Part shown: positions 54,802-63,127 of the stretch, piece by piece | Position numbering within the stretch: the first letter of the stretch is position 1 | Layout of the letters: every line of letters begins with the position of its first letter | Source of the DNA: Immundisolibacter sp049322795 | GTDB taxonomy: Bacteria > Pseudomonadota > Gammaproteobacteria > Immundisolibacterales > Immundisolibacteraceae | NCBI GenBank assembly: GCA_049322795.1 | Contig: JBMOQH010000024.1 | Location: forward strand, 163,946-227,945 | Direction: 5' to 3' | Length of the DNA stretch: 64,000 bases | Notes under the pieces: generated by a model | The model's database searches: none | What the model saw: the letters and a program-made list of their open reading frames with translations, nothing else | What the model was told of the DNA's origin: nothing | Program-made: the position numbers and the translations under genes

Positions 54802-55026
54802 ATGACGAAGAAATCGCTGATCGTACTGTCCGCCGTGGCCTGCTTTGCGCTGGCCGGTTGCGGCGAGAAAGGGCCGGCCGAGAAGGCCGGCGAGCAGATC
54901 GACAAGGCCGTGGAGCAGACCAAGGACGCGGTCCAGGACGCGGGTCAGCAGGGTCCGGCCGAGAAGGCGGGCGAGGCCATCGACGAAAAGACCGACGAGA
55001 TGAAGGAAGACGCCGGTCAGGAATAA
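54802..55026 (+). CDS. Small repeat-containing lipoprotein
   Basis: A 74-residue protein: lipoprotein signal peptide with lipobox LAGC (Cys about 19), then a charged, Ala/Lys/Glu-rich helical region with GPAEKAGEQIDKAVEQ and GPAEKAGEAIDEKTDE as an internal tandem repeat. The ATG at 54802 follows AGGA and gives a proper signal. It resembles entericidin-like or small coiled-coil lipoproteins in composition only. A strong terminator follows. Confidence 0.75.
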   Translation: MTKKSLIVLSAVACFALAGCGEKGPAEKAGEQIDKAVEQTKDAVQDAGQQGPAEKAGEAIDEKTDEMKEDAGQE

Positions 55027-55081
55027 ACCTTGCCGCGCCGCCGGCATGACGCGGCGGTACAGCGGTTGACAGTCAGTTGCC

Positions 55082-55127
55082 AGGCCCGGGTCGTCGATGC
55101 GGATCGACGGCCCGGGCCTGTCGTTTT
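55082..55127 (+). terminator. Strong terminator after the small lipoprotein gene
   Basis: A 17-base stem (55082-55098 with 55103-55119, one G-U pair) closed by a GCGG loop and followed by GTCGTTTT. It also lies just past the end of the convergent cupin gene and may serve both. Confidence 0.85.
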
Positions 55128-55152
55128 GGGGGGGCGCGGTTTGGGCTGACCG

Positions 55153-55509
55153 TCAGGCGTCCTGCGCGAACTCGAGTGGCCCGGACCAGATCGCCAGCAC
55201 CAGGCATCCCTCGTCGCTGACGATGGCGTGCCGGCTGCCGGGCGGGCTGACCAGCAGCGTGCCGGCCGGGTAGTGGCCGTTGTCGTCGCTCTGCGCCCCC
55301 TGCAGCACCAGAATGTGCTCGTAGTCCGTGTGCCGGTGCGCCGGCACGCGCGCGCCCGGCGCATAGCGCAGCAGCGCGGCCGCCGGTCCATGCCCGGGTT
55401 CCCCATAGAGCGCGTGGAACTCCACGCCCGGCCGTAGCGGCTGCCAGTCCAGTCGTTCGGGTGCCGCGGCGCGCTGCAGCAGTTCGGCAAAGGTCTGCGA
55501 CTGATCCAT
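55153..55509 (-). CDS. Cupin-domain protein of the biuret cluster
   Basis: A 118-residue single-domain cupin. The metal-site pattern PAHRHTDYEHILVLQG (about 57-72) and the second motif PPGSRHAIVSDEGC are present; a ChrR-like anti-sigma cupin fold is another description. Its ATG overlaps the stop of the biuret hydrolase (ATGA), so it is coupled with that operon, but its role there is unknown. Confidence 0.75.
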   Translation of the reverse strand: MDQSQTFAELLQRAAAPERLDWQPLRPGVEFHALYGEPGHGPAAALLRYAPGARVPAHRHTDYEHILVLQGAQSDDNGHYPAGTLLVSPPGSRHAIVSDEGCLVLAIWSGPLEFAQDA

Positions 55510-56195
55510 CAGGCCGCCACGGCGGCGAGCAACGCCGCCGATTCGGCCACCGCCCCGAACACCCCACCCTGCATGGTGACCATCTTCAGCGCCGCCAGGT
55601 GATTGCCCTGATCCGTGGCGCCGCAGCAGTCGGCCAGGATCAGGCACTCGAAGCCGCGGTCGTTGGCCTCGCGCATGGTGGTGTGCACGCACACGTCGGT
55701 GGTGATGCCGGTCAGCACCAGGTTGCGGACGCCGCGGGTGTGCAGCAGCAGTTCGAGATCGGTGGCGCAGAAGCTGCCCTTGCCCGGCTTGTCGATGATG
55801 GGCTCGCCGGGCAGCGGGGCGAGTTCCGGGATGATCTCCCAGCCCGGCTCGCCGCGCACCAGGATCTTGCCGCACGGGCCGGCATCGCCGATGCCGGCGC
55901 CGATGCGCCGCGAGCGCCAGCGCTTGTTGGCCGGCAGGTCCGAGAGGTCCGGCCGGTGCCCCTCGCGGGTGTGGATGACGTGGTAGCCGCCGGCGCGAAA
56001 CGCCGCCAGCAGGGTGCGGATCGGCTCGATCGGCGCGCGCGTGAGCGAGATGTCGTAGCCCATGGCGTCGACGTAGCCGCCCGGCCCGCAGAAGTCGGTC
56101 TGCATGTCGATGATGATGAGCGCCGTGTTGCCGGGCCGCAGGTCGCCGTCGTAGGGCCAGGGGTAGGGGTTGGCGTCGAGGTGGACGGGCGTCAT
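55509..56195 (-). CDS. biuH: Biuret hydrolase-like isochorismatase-fold amidohydrolase
   Basis: A 228-residue cysteine hydrolase. Catalytic residues are Asp34 (IIDMQTDFCG), Lys136 (IDKPGKGSF) and Cys169 (GITTDVCVHTT). The N-terminal ANPYPWPYDGDLRPGNTALIIIDMQ, HTREGHRPDLSDLPANKRWRS and the C-terminal DCCGATDQGNHLAA agree closely with rhizobial biuret hydrolase as I remember it. It converts biuret to allophanate and ammonia. The AtzF-like gene upstream in the operon consumes allophanate. The ATG at 56195 follows GGAG. Confidence 0.85.
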   Translation of the reverse strand: MTPVHLDANPYPWPYDGDLRPGNTALIIIDMQTDFCGPGGYVDAMGYDISLTRAPIEPIRTLLAAFRAGGYHVIHTREGHRPDLSDLPANKRWRSRRIGAGIGDAGPCGKILVRGEPGWEIIPELAPLPGEPIIDKPGKGSFCATDLELLLHTRGVRNLVLTGITTDVCVHTTMREANDRGFECLILADCCGATDQGNHLAALKMVTMQGGVFGAVAESAALLAAVAA

Positions 56196-56262
56196 GACGG
56201 GCTCCGGGCGGATAGGGTGTGCCGCCACAGCCGACGGCATGCAAGGATCGTGCAGAGGAACC

Positions 56263-58071
56263 TTAGCGAGCCGCCAGCCAGGCACGCCAGCCGCCGTGGG
56301 CGGTGATGTCCTGGGCGCCGGCGAGTGCGGCCGGCTCGCACAGAAAGCCTTTCACCGTGCGGCCGTCGGCGAGTTCGAGGGTGCCGATGGCGAGCGGTGC
56401 CGGCACGCCGGCGAGAAAGCCGCCGACCTCGGCCAGCGGCACCCGCCAGACCTCGACCTCGATGGTGCCGCCGCCGGGGTCGCGCACCAGGCCGGGGCGC
56501 GGCGGATTGAAACCGGCCAGTGCATACAGCCGGTAGCCGGGCGCGGTGTGGGTGCGCTCGATCAGGCGCGCGCCGCGGGTGGTGAGTTCGTGGTTAAGCG
56601 GCAGGCCCTGCATGTGGCCGCCGCACACGGCGAGGTCGAGTGTCTCGGCGGACCCGCCGGCATCGAACGGCGGCGTGTGCGCGAGCGGCAACCCCGCGGC
56701 CCCGACGGTGATGTTAAGCGCCCGGTGCAGACGGTCGGCCAGCGCCAGCAGCGCCCGGTCGTGCCCGGCCGGCGCCTGCAGGGTGACGCCAAGCGGCAGG
56801 CCCGACGGCAGAAAGCCAGACGGCACCGCCACGGCGCACAGGTCGAGCAGGTTCATGTGGTTGGTGTAATGGCCCAGCCGCGTGTTGAGCGCGATGGGAT
56901 CGGCCAGCACGGCGGCCCGCGTGTACGGGCGCGGAAGGGTGGGCGTGAGCAGGCAATCGAGGTCCCGCCACAGGGGCTCGATGGCGCGGCGCAGCGCGCG
57001 CAGGCGATAGTCCGCGGCGAACACGTCGGCGGCGGTGTAGCGGTCGGCGCCGGTGATGATCTCGCGCACCACCGGCAGTACCGCGTCCGGCCGCCGGTCC
57101 AGAAAATCGCCGACGGCGAGCCGGCGCTCGATCAGCCAGGGCCCCTCATAGAGCAGGCGGGCGGCTTCCAGGAAGGGCGCGTAGTCCACGGTCACGGCGG
57201 TGCCGCCGTGCCGTTCCAGCGCTGCGACGGTGCGTGCGAAGGCTGCTGCGCCCGCGTCGTCGCCGTCAAAATCGAGCTGCTCCGGGCGCGGCACGCCGAA
57301 GCGAAAGCCCGGCCCCGGCGCCGGCACGGTGGGCCAGGCGGCACGCGAAAACGGATCCTTGGCGTCGAAACCGGCGATCACGTCGAGCACCGCCGCCGCG
57401 TCGGCGCTGGTAAGCGCGAATACCGATACGCAGTCGAGCGAGCGACAGGCCGGCAGCACGCCGCGGCTGCTGATCAGGCCCCGACTGGGTTTGAGGCCGA
57501 TCAGGTTGCCGAGCGCTGCCGGCACCCGGCCGGAGCCGGCGGTGTCGGTGCCGAGCGCGAAACTCACCAGCCCGTGCGCCAGCGCCAGCCCCGAGCCGGA
57601 ACTGGACCCGCCGCAGATGTAGGCCGGATCAAACGCGTTGGCCGGCGCGCCGTGGGGGGTGCGGGTGCCGGACAGGCCGGTCGCGAACTGGTCCATGTTG
57701 GTCTTGCCGACCAGCAGCGCGCCGGCGTCGAGCAGGCGCTGCACGGCGGGCGCCGTCTGCGCCGGCACGTAGGCGAACTCGGGGCAGGCGGCGGTGGTCG
57801 GCAGGCCCGCAACGTCGAGGTTGTCCTTGACCGCGAAGGGCACGCCGTACAGCGGGCCACGCGCGGCGGCCGGCAGGGCATCGAGCGCCGCGGCCCGGGC
57901 GCGCAGCTCCGCGTCAGGAATCCCGGTGATCCAGATGCCATCCGCCGCCACCGCCCGGCGCCGGGCAATGACCTGCTCGGCCACCTCCTGCGCGGGCAGG
58001 CCGCCAGCCAGCGCCCGCCGCAGGGCGCTGATGTCAGGCAGAGGAAGAGCGGAGGCAGGCGCGACGGTCAC
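56263..58071 (-). CDS. atzF: Allophanate hydrolase (AtzF-like)
   Basis: A 602-residue enzyme in two parts. The amidase-signature domain (1-460) has the Lys in VKDNLDVAG, the GGSSSGSG loop and DTAGSGRVPAAL with the nucleophilic Ser; the C-terminal domain (about 480-600, GGHMQGLPLNHELTTRGARLIERTHTAPGYRLYAL) is specific to allophanate hydrolases. It gives two ammonia and two CO2 from allophanate. There is no biotin-dependent urea carboxylase beside it, so the source of allophanate is biuret and not urea. It starts 5 bases after the channel gene. Confidence 0.9.
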   Translation of the reverse strand: MTVAPASALPLPDISALRRALAGGLPAQEVAEQVIARRRAVAADGIWITGIPDAELRARAAALDALPAAARGPLYGVPFAVKDNLDVAGLPTTAACPEFAYVPAQTAPAVQRLLDAGALLVGKTNMDQFATGLSGTRTPHGAPANAFDPAYICGGSSSGSGLALAHGLVSFALGTDTAGSGRVPAALGNLIGLKPSRGLISSRGVLPACRSLDCVSVFALTSADAAAVLDVIAGFDAKDPFSRAAWPTVPAPGPGFRFGVPRPEQLDFDGDDAGAAAFARTVAALERHGGTAVTVDYAPFLEAARLLYEGPWLIERRLAVGDFLDRRPDAVLPVVREIITGADRYTAADVFAADYRLRALRRAIEPLWRDLDCLLTPTLPRPYTRAAVLADPIALNTRLGHYTNHMNLLDLCAVAVPSGFLPSGLPLGVTLQAPAGHDRALLALADRLHRALNITVGAAGLPLAHTPPFDAGGSAETLDLAVCGGHMQGLPLNHELTTRGARLIERTHTAPGYRLYALAGFNPPRPGLVRDPGGGTIEVEVWRVPLAEVGGFLAGVPAPLAIGTLELADGRTVKGFLCEPAALAGAQDITAHGGWRAWLAAR

Positions 58072-58075
58072 CGGT

Positions 58076-58888
58076 TCACCAGATCCACTTCACCATGGCC
58101 TGGGCGACATCCTCGTCCATGTCGTCGATACCGAACTTGTTGCGCCAGATCTGGTACTCGACGCCGGCCTGCAGCTTGCCGGCGCCGATGCCGACCAGGT
58201 CCCCCACGTCCACCAGCAGCCGCGGGGCGGTGATGATGTTGTCCTGCAGCGGGTCCTCGCCCCAGGCGTAGTCGAAGAAGCCCTCGAACACCAGCGGCAC
58301 CGGGCCGATCTTGAACGGCGCCGCCCAGGCCAGCGTGACCTGCTGGCCGGTGTCGATGCCCGAGGCCTGGTTGTTGCGGATGTACCAGTTGACCTGGAAG
58401 AACTGGAACTTCGGCAGGTTCAGGTCCACCGCCAGGCCGTACAGCCAGGTCTGTTCGACCGGCGATTCGGGAATTTCCAGCGTGGAGGTGAACAGCACGT
58501 CCTTGACGATGCCCCAGGACAGCTCCTTGTCGAAGAACATCTTGCCAATCGACAGTCGCGGCGAGATTTCCGCGTAGTAGGTGCCGTCCGACTCGGTGGT
58601 GCTGCCGAAGGCGTCGCCCTCGCGGTCCGGGTTGGTGATGTCGACGAAGATGAAGTTGTCGCCGTACTTCCATACGTTGAAGTGCTCGATGGTGATGATG
58701 CTGGCCTCGTCCGTGTGGCTGAAGCCGCCGCTGGGGTCGAAGTCGGCGTAGGTGGTGCCGTGCAGGTACTGGATGTTGGTGGTGGCGAACAGGGCCGAGC
58801 CGGCCTGCGCGGCGGGCGTGCCGAGCCCGATCGCCAGCGCCAGGGCCGGCAGCGCGTGGTGCTGAGCAAGGGTAGGGATGTTCTTCAT
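58076..58888 (-). CDS. Tsx-like outer-membrane channel protein
   Basis: A 270-residue beta-barrel of the nucleoside-specific channel (Tsx/OmpK) family. Signal peptide (about 1-29, LALAIGLGTPAAQA), many alternating aromatic strands, and last-residue pattern AMVKWIW with a terminal aromatic as expected for outer-membrane insertion. In this operon it probably admits a small urea or purine-type nitrogen compound. A TTGCATACAT site lies upstream. Confidence 0.8.
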   Translation of the reverse strand: MKNIPTLAQHHALPALALAIGLGTPAAQAGSALFATTNIQYLHGTTYADFDPSGGFSHTDEASIITIEHFNVWKYGDNFIFVDITNPDREGDAFGSTTESDGTYYAEISPRLSIGKMFFDKELSWGIVKDVLFTSTLEIPESPVEQTWLYGLAVDLNLPKFQFFQVNWYIRNNQASGIDTGQQVTLAWAAPFKIGPVPLVFEGFFDYAWGEDPLQDNIITAPRLLVDVGDLVGIGAGKLQAGVEYQIWRNKFGIDDMDEDVAQAMVKWIW

Positions 58889-58922
58889 GGGACGACTCCT
58901 GCGAGGTTATTTGAATGCCACG

Positions 58923-58934
58923 ATGTATGCAAAT
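58923..58934. promoter_or_regulatory. GntR-operator-like site upstream of the channel gene
   Basis: ATGTATGCAAAT reads ATTTGCATACAT on the other strand, matching the TTGCATACAA sites at 61311 and 61440 in 9 of 10 core bases. It is 35 bases upstream of the channel gene's ATG. Confidence 0.5.
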
Positions 58935-58987
58935 GAGCTAGGAAAAAAAGCGGGCCGGGGCTCAATCCGGTCCCGCCTGTTCAGGGA

Positions 58988-60559
58988 TCAGTCGGCGGCT
59001 TCGAGTGCCGGGCCGCCCACGGCGGCAGGCCGCGGCACCGTCTGTCGCGCCAGGGCGAACAGCGCCCCGGCCACCAGCAGGTAAGCACTGGCGACGGTCG
59101 GGCTCTGCGCGATACCGATTGCCTCGCTGTGCATGAAGCCGAAGAAGGTCAGCGCCGCGCCGGCCAGCGCGAAGCCGCTGGCGCGCTGATAGCTGCGGTC
59201 GATGAGGCAGGCGGTGATGCCGGCCAAAATCAGGCTGGTCAGGATGGCGCCACTGCCGAGCAGTTCGAGCCCGTGGTACAGCACCCCGGAGCCGGCCAGC
59301 GTGTCGATGCCGATCGCGGCGGCATTGGTGCCGGCGGCGCCGAGCGCGTTGTCGATCTGCAGCTTGCCCCAGGCCGCGACCTGCGGGATCAGCGCCAGCA
59401 CCACGGCCGGTGCGTGCGCCCGGGGGGTTTCCTGAAACGCCTGGGCGCCGATCAGCATGCCGATGTAGAGCAGGATGGGCGAGATGGCGACCACCGGGAT
59501 CAGCGCCATCAGCACCGCCACGATGCCGAACCAGGACAGGATCAGCACCATCAGGCCGGTGGCGGCCGAGTAGCCGATGCGCCCGCCGATGGCCTTCCAG
59601 CCGGGGTGGCCGATGTACACGGCGTTGATGAAGGGGTTGCCGAGGAGGCAGCCCACCAGGCTCACCACGCCGTCGGCGGTGATGACGCGGGTGGTGGGGA
59701 AGTGATCGCCACCGGCCTCGGCGCTCTCCACGTTGTCCATGGCCTCGACCAGGTCATAGATGCCGAACGGGATGGCCGTGACCAGAATCACGCCCAGGTA
59801 CTCGAAGCCGCCGAACACGTGGCCCACGGCGGGCAGCGGCAGCGAAAAGCCGAAACTCGCAAACGAAGCGCCGAGCTTGTCGAGGTTCATGCCGCCGAAT
59901 TCGAAGCCGAAGGCGAGTCCGCCCCAGGCGATCAGCGAGCCGACCGCGATCGCCACCAGTCCCGCCGGCAGACCCTTCCAGTAGCGCACGCCGCCGAACC
60001 AGCTCGCCAGCAGGATGGCGAAGCACACGAGACCGATCACCGGGTCCAGGTACATGTCGAGCGCGGGCTTCATCGAGATGAAGGCGATCGACACCCCGGC
60101 GAGCGCGCCGAGCAGCGCGGCGCGCGGCGTGATCTTCTTGATATAGGGCGCGATGAAGCCCCCCGCCATCAGCACGAAGCTCTGCACGAACACCCATGTC
60201 AGGCCGGCCTCCCAGCCCTTGATGGGATCGCCGCTGGCGGCCGCGATCGGCAGCATGATCACGAACACCACCACGAACATGTGCGGCACCGAAATGCCCG
60301 ACGGCAGCGCGCAGACCGTGTCGCGGCCTTCCTTCTTTGCCAGTTGCCAGGCCAGCCAGGCGTAGTACACCGTGGACAGGAACAGCATCAGCCCGGTGGC
60401 CGGCAGGATGCGCCCGAACACGATCTCGTCCGGCAGCTTGAGCACGTAGCGCAGCAGCGCGGTCAGGGTGAGCACATTGACCAGGATGTTGGTGCCGAAG
60501 CCGAAAAACGCGTTCCAGTCGCCGGGCGACCAGAGTCTCGGGACGCTGCTGCTGTTCAT
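58988..60559 (-). CDS. NCS2-type xanthine/uracil permease-like transporter
   Basis: A 523-residue inner-membrane protein with about 12-14 hydrophobic helices, of the xanthine/uracil/azaguanine permease superfamily (related to AzgA). Family-like segments are ALPSGISVPHMF near residue 85 and AIPFGIYDLVEAMDNVESAEAGGDHFPTTR near 260. The ATG follows GGAGG. Its operon with biuret and allophanate hydrolases suggests uptake of biuret, triuret or a purine breakdown product. Confidence 0.85.
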   Translation of the reverse strand: MNSSSVPRLWSPGDWNAFFGFGTNILVNVLTLTALLRYVLKLPDEIVFGRILPATGLMLFLSTVYYAWLAWQLAKKEGRDTVCALPSGISVPHMFVVVFVIMLPIAAASGDPIKGWEAGLTWVFVQSFVLMAGGFIAPYIKKITPRAALLGALAGVSIAFISMKPALDMYLDPVIGLVCFAILLASWFGGVRYWKGLPAGLVAIAVGSLIAWGGLAFGFEFGGMNLDKLGASFASFGFSLPLPAVGHVFGGFEYLGVILVTAIPFGIYDLVEAMDNVESAEAGGDHFPTTRVITADGVVSLVGCLLGNPFINAVYIGHPGWKAIGGRIGYSAATGLMVLILSWFGIVAVLMALIPVVAISPILLYIGMLIGAQAFQETPRAHAPAVVLALIPQVAAWGKLQIDNALGAAGTNAAAIGIDTLAGSGVLYHGLELLGSGAILTSLILAGITACLIDRSYQRASGFALAGAALTFFGFMHSEAIGIAQSPTVASAYLLVAGALFALARQTVPRPAAVGGPALEAAD

Positions 60560-60588
60560 GATCGAAGCCTCCGGGTGGGTGAACGGGA

Positions 60589-61263
60589 TCAGGCGGGTAG
60601 GCGGGCGAGCGCGTCGCACACGGTGGCCGAGTCGGCGACCCAGCCCAGAATCCCGCCCTGGGCGGTGATCATCTCGAGCGCCACGCGGTGGAATTCCGGG
60701 TAGTACGACGCCGTGGCGTCGCTCACCACCAGGCACTCGTAGCCGCGGTCGTTGGCCTCGCGGGTGGTGGCGTGCACGCACACCTCGGTGGTGACGCCGG
60801 CCACCAGCAGGGTCTGGATGGCGTGCTCGGTCAGGATCTGTTGCAGTTCGGTGTGGTAGAAGGCGCCCTTGCCGGGCTTGTCGAACACGTACTCGCCAGG
60901 CGCGGGGGCGAGTTCCGGGACGATGTCCTGGCCGTGTTCGCCCTTGATCAGGATGCGGCCCATGGGGCCGGTGTCGCCGATGCGCAGCGGGCCCTTGCCG
61001 CGGGCGAGCTTGGCCGGGTGCAGGTCGGCGAAATCCGCCGCGTGGCCCTCGCGGGTGTGGATGACCAGCAAGTTCGCCGCGCGGGCGGCTGCCAGCAGGC
61101 GCTGACATGGTGCAACGGCGCTGCGCAGGCGCGACACGTCGTTGCCCAGCATGTCGCCGAAGCCGCCGGGCTCGAGGAAATCGCGTTGCATGTCGATGAC
61201 GATCAGCGCCGTGCTCTCGCGCCACAGGACCAGTGGATAGGGTTCGGCGGAGATGGCGATCAC
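60589..61263 (-). CDS. Second isochorismatase-fold amidohydrolase (triuret hydrolase candidate)
   Basis: A 224-residue paralogue of the biuret hydrolase with catalytic Asp28 (VIDMQRDFLEPGG), Lys129 (FDKPGKGAF) and Cys162 (GVTTEVCVHATT) at the same Lys-Cys spacing of 33. Loops differ: EPYPLVLWRES replaces PYPWPYDG, and YYPEFHRVALEMI replaces the GATDQGNH segment, so substrate choice should differ. A triuret hydrolase (TrtA) is a known family relative that feeds biuret hydrolase; ureidoacrylate-type activity is the alternative. It uses a GTG start and is first in the operon. Confidence 0.75.
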   Translation of the reverse strand: MIAISAEPYPLVLWRESTALIVIDMQRDFLEPGGFGDMLGNDVSRLRSAVAPCQRLLAAARAANLLVIHTREGHAADFADLHPAKLARGKGPLRIGDTGPMGRILIKGEHGQDIVPELAPAPGEYVFDKPGKGAFYHTELQQILTEHAIQTLLVAGVTTEVCVHATTREANDRGYECLVVSDATASYYPEFHRVALEMITAQGGILGWVADSATVCDALARLPA

Positions 61264-61310
61264 GGAAGGCCTGTATGTGGTTGGTGGATTGCCGGGATGT
61301 CGGCCTCAAC

Positions 61311-61320
61311 TTGCATACAA
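61311..61320. promoter_or_regulatory. GntR-operator-like site (TTGCATACAA), copy 1
   Basis: A near-palindromic TTG-CATA-CAA lies 48 bases upstream of the amidohydrolase start in the divergent gap 61264-61480. Confidence 0.55.
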
Positions 61321-61439
61321 CAAGATATTCAAAAGGCGTGCCATTGGCCCTGGATCGGGACAATTGCTCGAATCTGCGCGGCAGCGTCGGAGAGGGTGGG
61401 CATGGCGCGCACAAGTTTTGCACCACGGCGGGGCCATCG

Positions 61440-61449
61440 TTGCATACAA
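61440..61449. promoter_or_regulatory. GntR-operator-like site (TTGCATACAA), copy 2
   Basis: Identical to copy 1 and 31 bases upstream of the GntR start, 129 bases from copy 1. Probable autoregulation and operon control by the adjacent GntR protein. Confidence 0.55.
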
Positions 61450-61480
61450 TGGTGCTCACACCGGCCCCAGGAGCGTCACC

Positions 61481-62164
61481 ATGCCGCCGCGCCAGTCCCC
61501 CCAGCCGCGCGACATCTACCGCCAGCTCAAGGACATGATCCTGAGCTTCGCGCTGTATCCGGGTGCCCGGGTGACCGAGAACGAACTGGCGCTGCGCTTT
61601 GGCGTCAGCCGCACACCAGTGCGCGAGGCCCTGCAACGCCTGGCGGCCGAGGGTTACGTCACCATCCGGCCCAAGCAGGGCTGCTTTGTCACCGATATCG
61701 ACATCGAGCGCATCAACCACTACTACGACGTGCGCATCGCGCTGGAGCTGCGCGGCCTGGAACTGGCCTGCCTGTCGATGTCGGATGCCCAAATCAGAAA
61801 GCTCGCCGCCGCCTGGGATCCGGTTCACGCGCCGGCGACGCCACCGCCCATGGAAACGATGGTGGCCCGCGACGAGGGCTTTCACATGGCGCTGGCGGCA
61901 GGCGGTGGCAATGCCGTTCTGGCGGCCTACCTTGGCGACGTGAACGAGCACATCCACATCGTGCGCCGGCTCGATTTCAGCGAAGCCACGCGCGTCGACC
62001 ATACCTACGCCGAGCACCACGAAATCCTGCTGCGTCTGCTGGACCGCGATGCCGAGGGCGCCAAGACCCTGATGCTCCGCCACATCCGCAAGAGCGCCGA
62101 GGTGGCCAAGGCGATTACCCTGACGCAGCTCGCCCAGCAGCGTATCCGCGCCCGCACCAAATAG
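61481..62164 (+). CDS. GntR/FadR-family regulator of the biuret cluster
   Basis: A 227-residue GntR protein: winged helix (about 10-75, RQLKDMILSFALYPGARVTENELALRFGVSRTPVREALQRL) and FCD ligand-binding domain (DEGFHMALAAGGGN and EHHEILLRLLDRDAEGA carry the metal His pattern). The ATG at 61481 follows CAGGAG; the frame is open further upstream but without homologous sequence. It is divergent from the nitrogen operon and is the probable controller. Confidence 0.9.
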   Translation: MPPRQSPQPRDIYRQLKDMILSFALYPGARVTENELALRFGVSRTPVREALQRLAAEGYVTIRPKQGCFVTDIDIERINHYYDVRIALELRGLELACLSMSDAQIRKLAAAWDPVHAPATPPPMETMVARDEGFHMALAAGGGNAVLAAYLGDVNEHIHIVRRLDFSEATRVDHTYAEHHEILLRLLDRDAEGAKTLMLRHIRKSAEVAKAITLTQLAQQRIRARTK

Positions 62165-62212
62165 ATGCGCTGCGGGCTATGCTCGCCCGCTCGCGTGCAA
62201 TCGGAGGGGAAG

Positions 62213-63055
62213 ATGCGATACCGGCATATCGACGTGCGGCCGGTGGCGGGCGCACTCGGTGCGGAGGTGTTCGGCATCGACCTTGCGCAGCCGCTCGACA
62301 CTGACACCCTGGTCGAGATCCGCCGCGCCTGGCTCGACCATCTGGTCCTGTTCTTTCGCGACCAGCGGCTCGATTCCGACCGGTATCTGGCGTTCGCCCG
62401 GCGCATCGCCGAGCCGGTCGAGTACCCCATGCTGCGCGGCCTGCAGGGCCATCCGCTGATCGTGCCGGTGGTGAAACTCGCGCATGAGCGCGTCAACTTC
62501 GGCGGCTTGTGGCACTCGGACACCGCCTATCTGGAAACCCCGCCCATCGCCGCCACGCTGCTGGCGCGCGAAGTGCCGGCGGTCGGTGGCGACACGCTGT
62601 TCGCCAACATGTATCTGGCCTACGAGACGCTGTCGGACGGCCTGCGCCGCGTGCTGGATGGCCTGCGGGCGGTCAACAGCTCGGCCAAGGCCGATGTCAC
62701 CAGAACGCGCGAGGACCGTCTGGCCGAGGGCGGCGCCCGGCTCGAGCGCGGAGTGGAACTCGCTGCCGTGCATCCGGTGGTGCGCACGCATCCGGAGACC
62801 GGCCGCAAGCTGCTGTACGTCAACGGCGGGCACACCGTGCGCTTCGACGGCATGACCGAAAACGAGAGCGCGCCGCTGCTGAATTATCTGTTTGCGCACT
62901 TGGCGCGGCCCGAATTCACCTGCCGCCTGCGCTGGCAGGTCGGCACGCTGGCGCTGTGGGACAACCGCTGCACGCAGCACAACCCGATCAACGACTACCA
63001 CGGTCATCGGCGTGAGATGCACCGCATCTCGCTGGGCGCCGAGCGGCCGGTGTGA
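62213..63055 (+). CDS. TauD/TfdA-family Fe(II)/2-oxoglutarate dioxygenase
   Basis: A 280-residue TauD-type dioxygenase. Iron ligands are in GGLWHSDTAYLE (His-x-Asp near residue 102) and CTQHNPINDYHGHRREMHRI (distal His and the 2-oxoglutarate Arg near 265). A very strong GGAGGGGA precedes the ATG. It follows the GntR gene on the same strand and may share its promoter. Relatives act on taurine, 2,4-D, alkyl sulfates or carboxylates; the substrate here is unknown, though a nitrogen or sulfur source fits the setting. Confidence 0.88.
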   Translation: MRYRHIDVRPVAGALGAEVFGIDLAQPLDTDTLVEIRRAWLDHLVLFFRDQRLDSDRYLAFARRIAEPVEYPMLRGLQGHPLIVPVVKLAHERVNFGGLWHSDTAYLETPPIAATLLAREVPAVGGDTLFANMYLAYETLSDGLRRVLDGLRAVNSSAKADVTRTREDRLAEGGARLERGVELAAVHPVVRTHPETGRKLLYVNGGHTVRFDGMTENESAPLLNYLFAHLARPEFTCRLRWQVGTLALWDNRCTQHNPINDYHGHRREMHRISLGAERPV

Positions 63056-63127
63056 CGGCCATCCCGGCCGGGAATTCGGCCAGCGGTGGTATCGTTTTGG
63101 CCCCCACTGAACGACTGTTGAGTTCGC

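Noticed and set aside
55153..58071. Cyanuric acid (atzD) or urea carboxylase pathway
   Set aside because: No cyanuric acid hydrolase or biotin-dependent carboxylase is encoded; only the biuret and allophanate steps are present.
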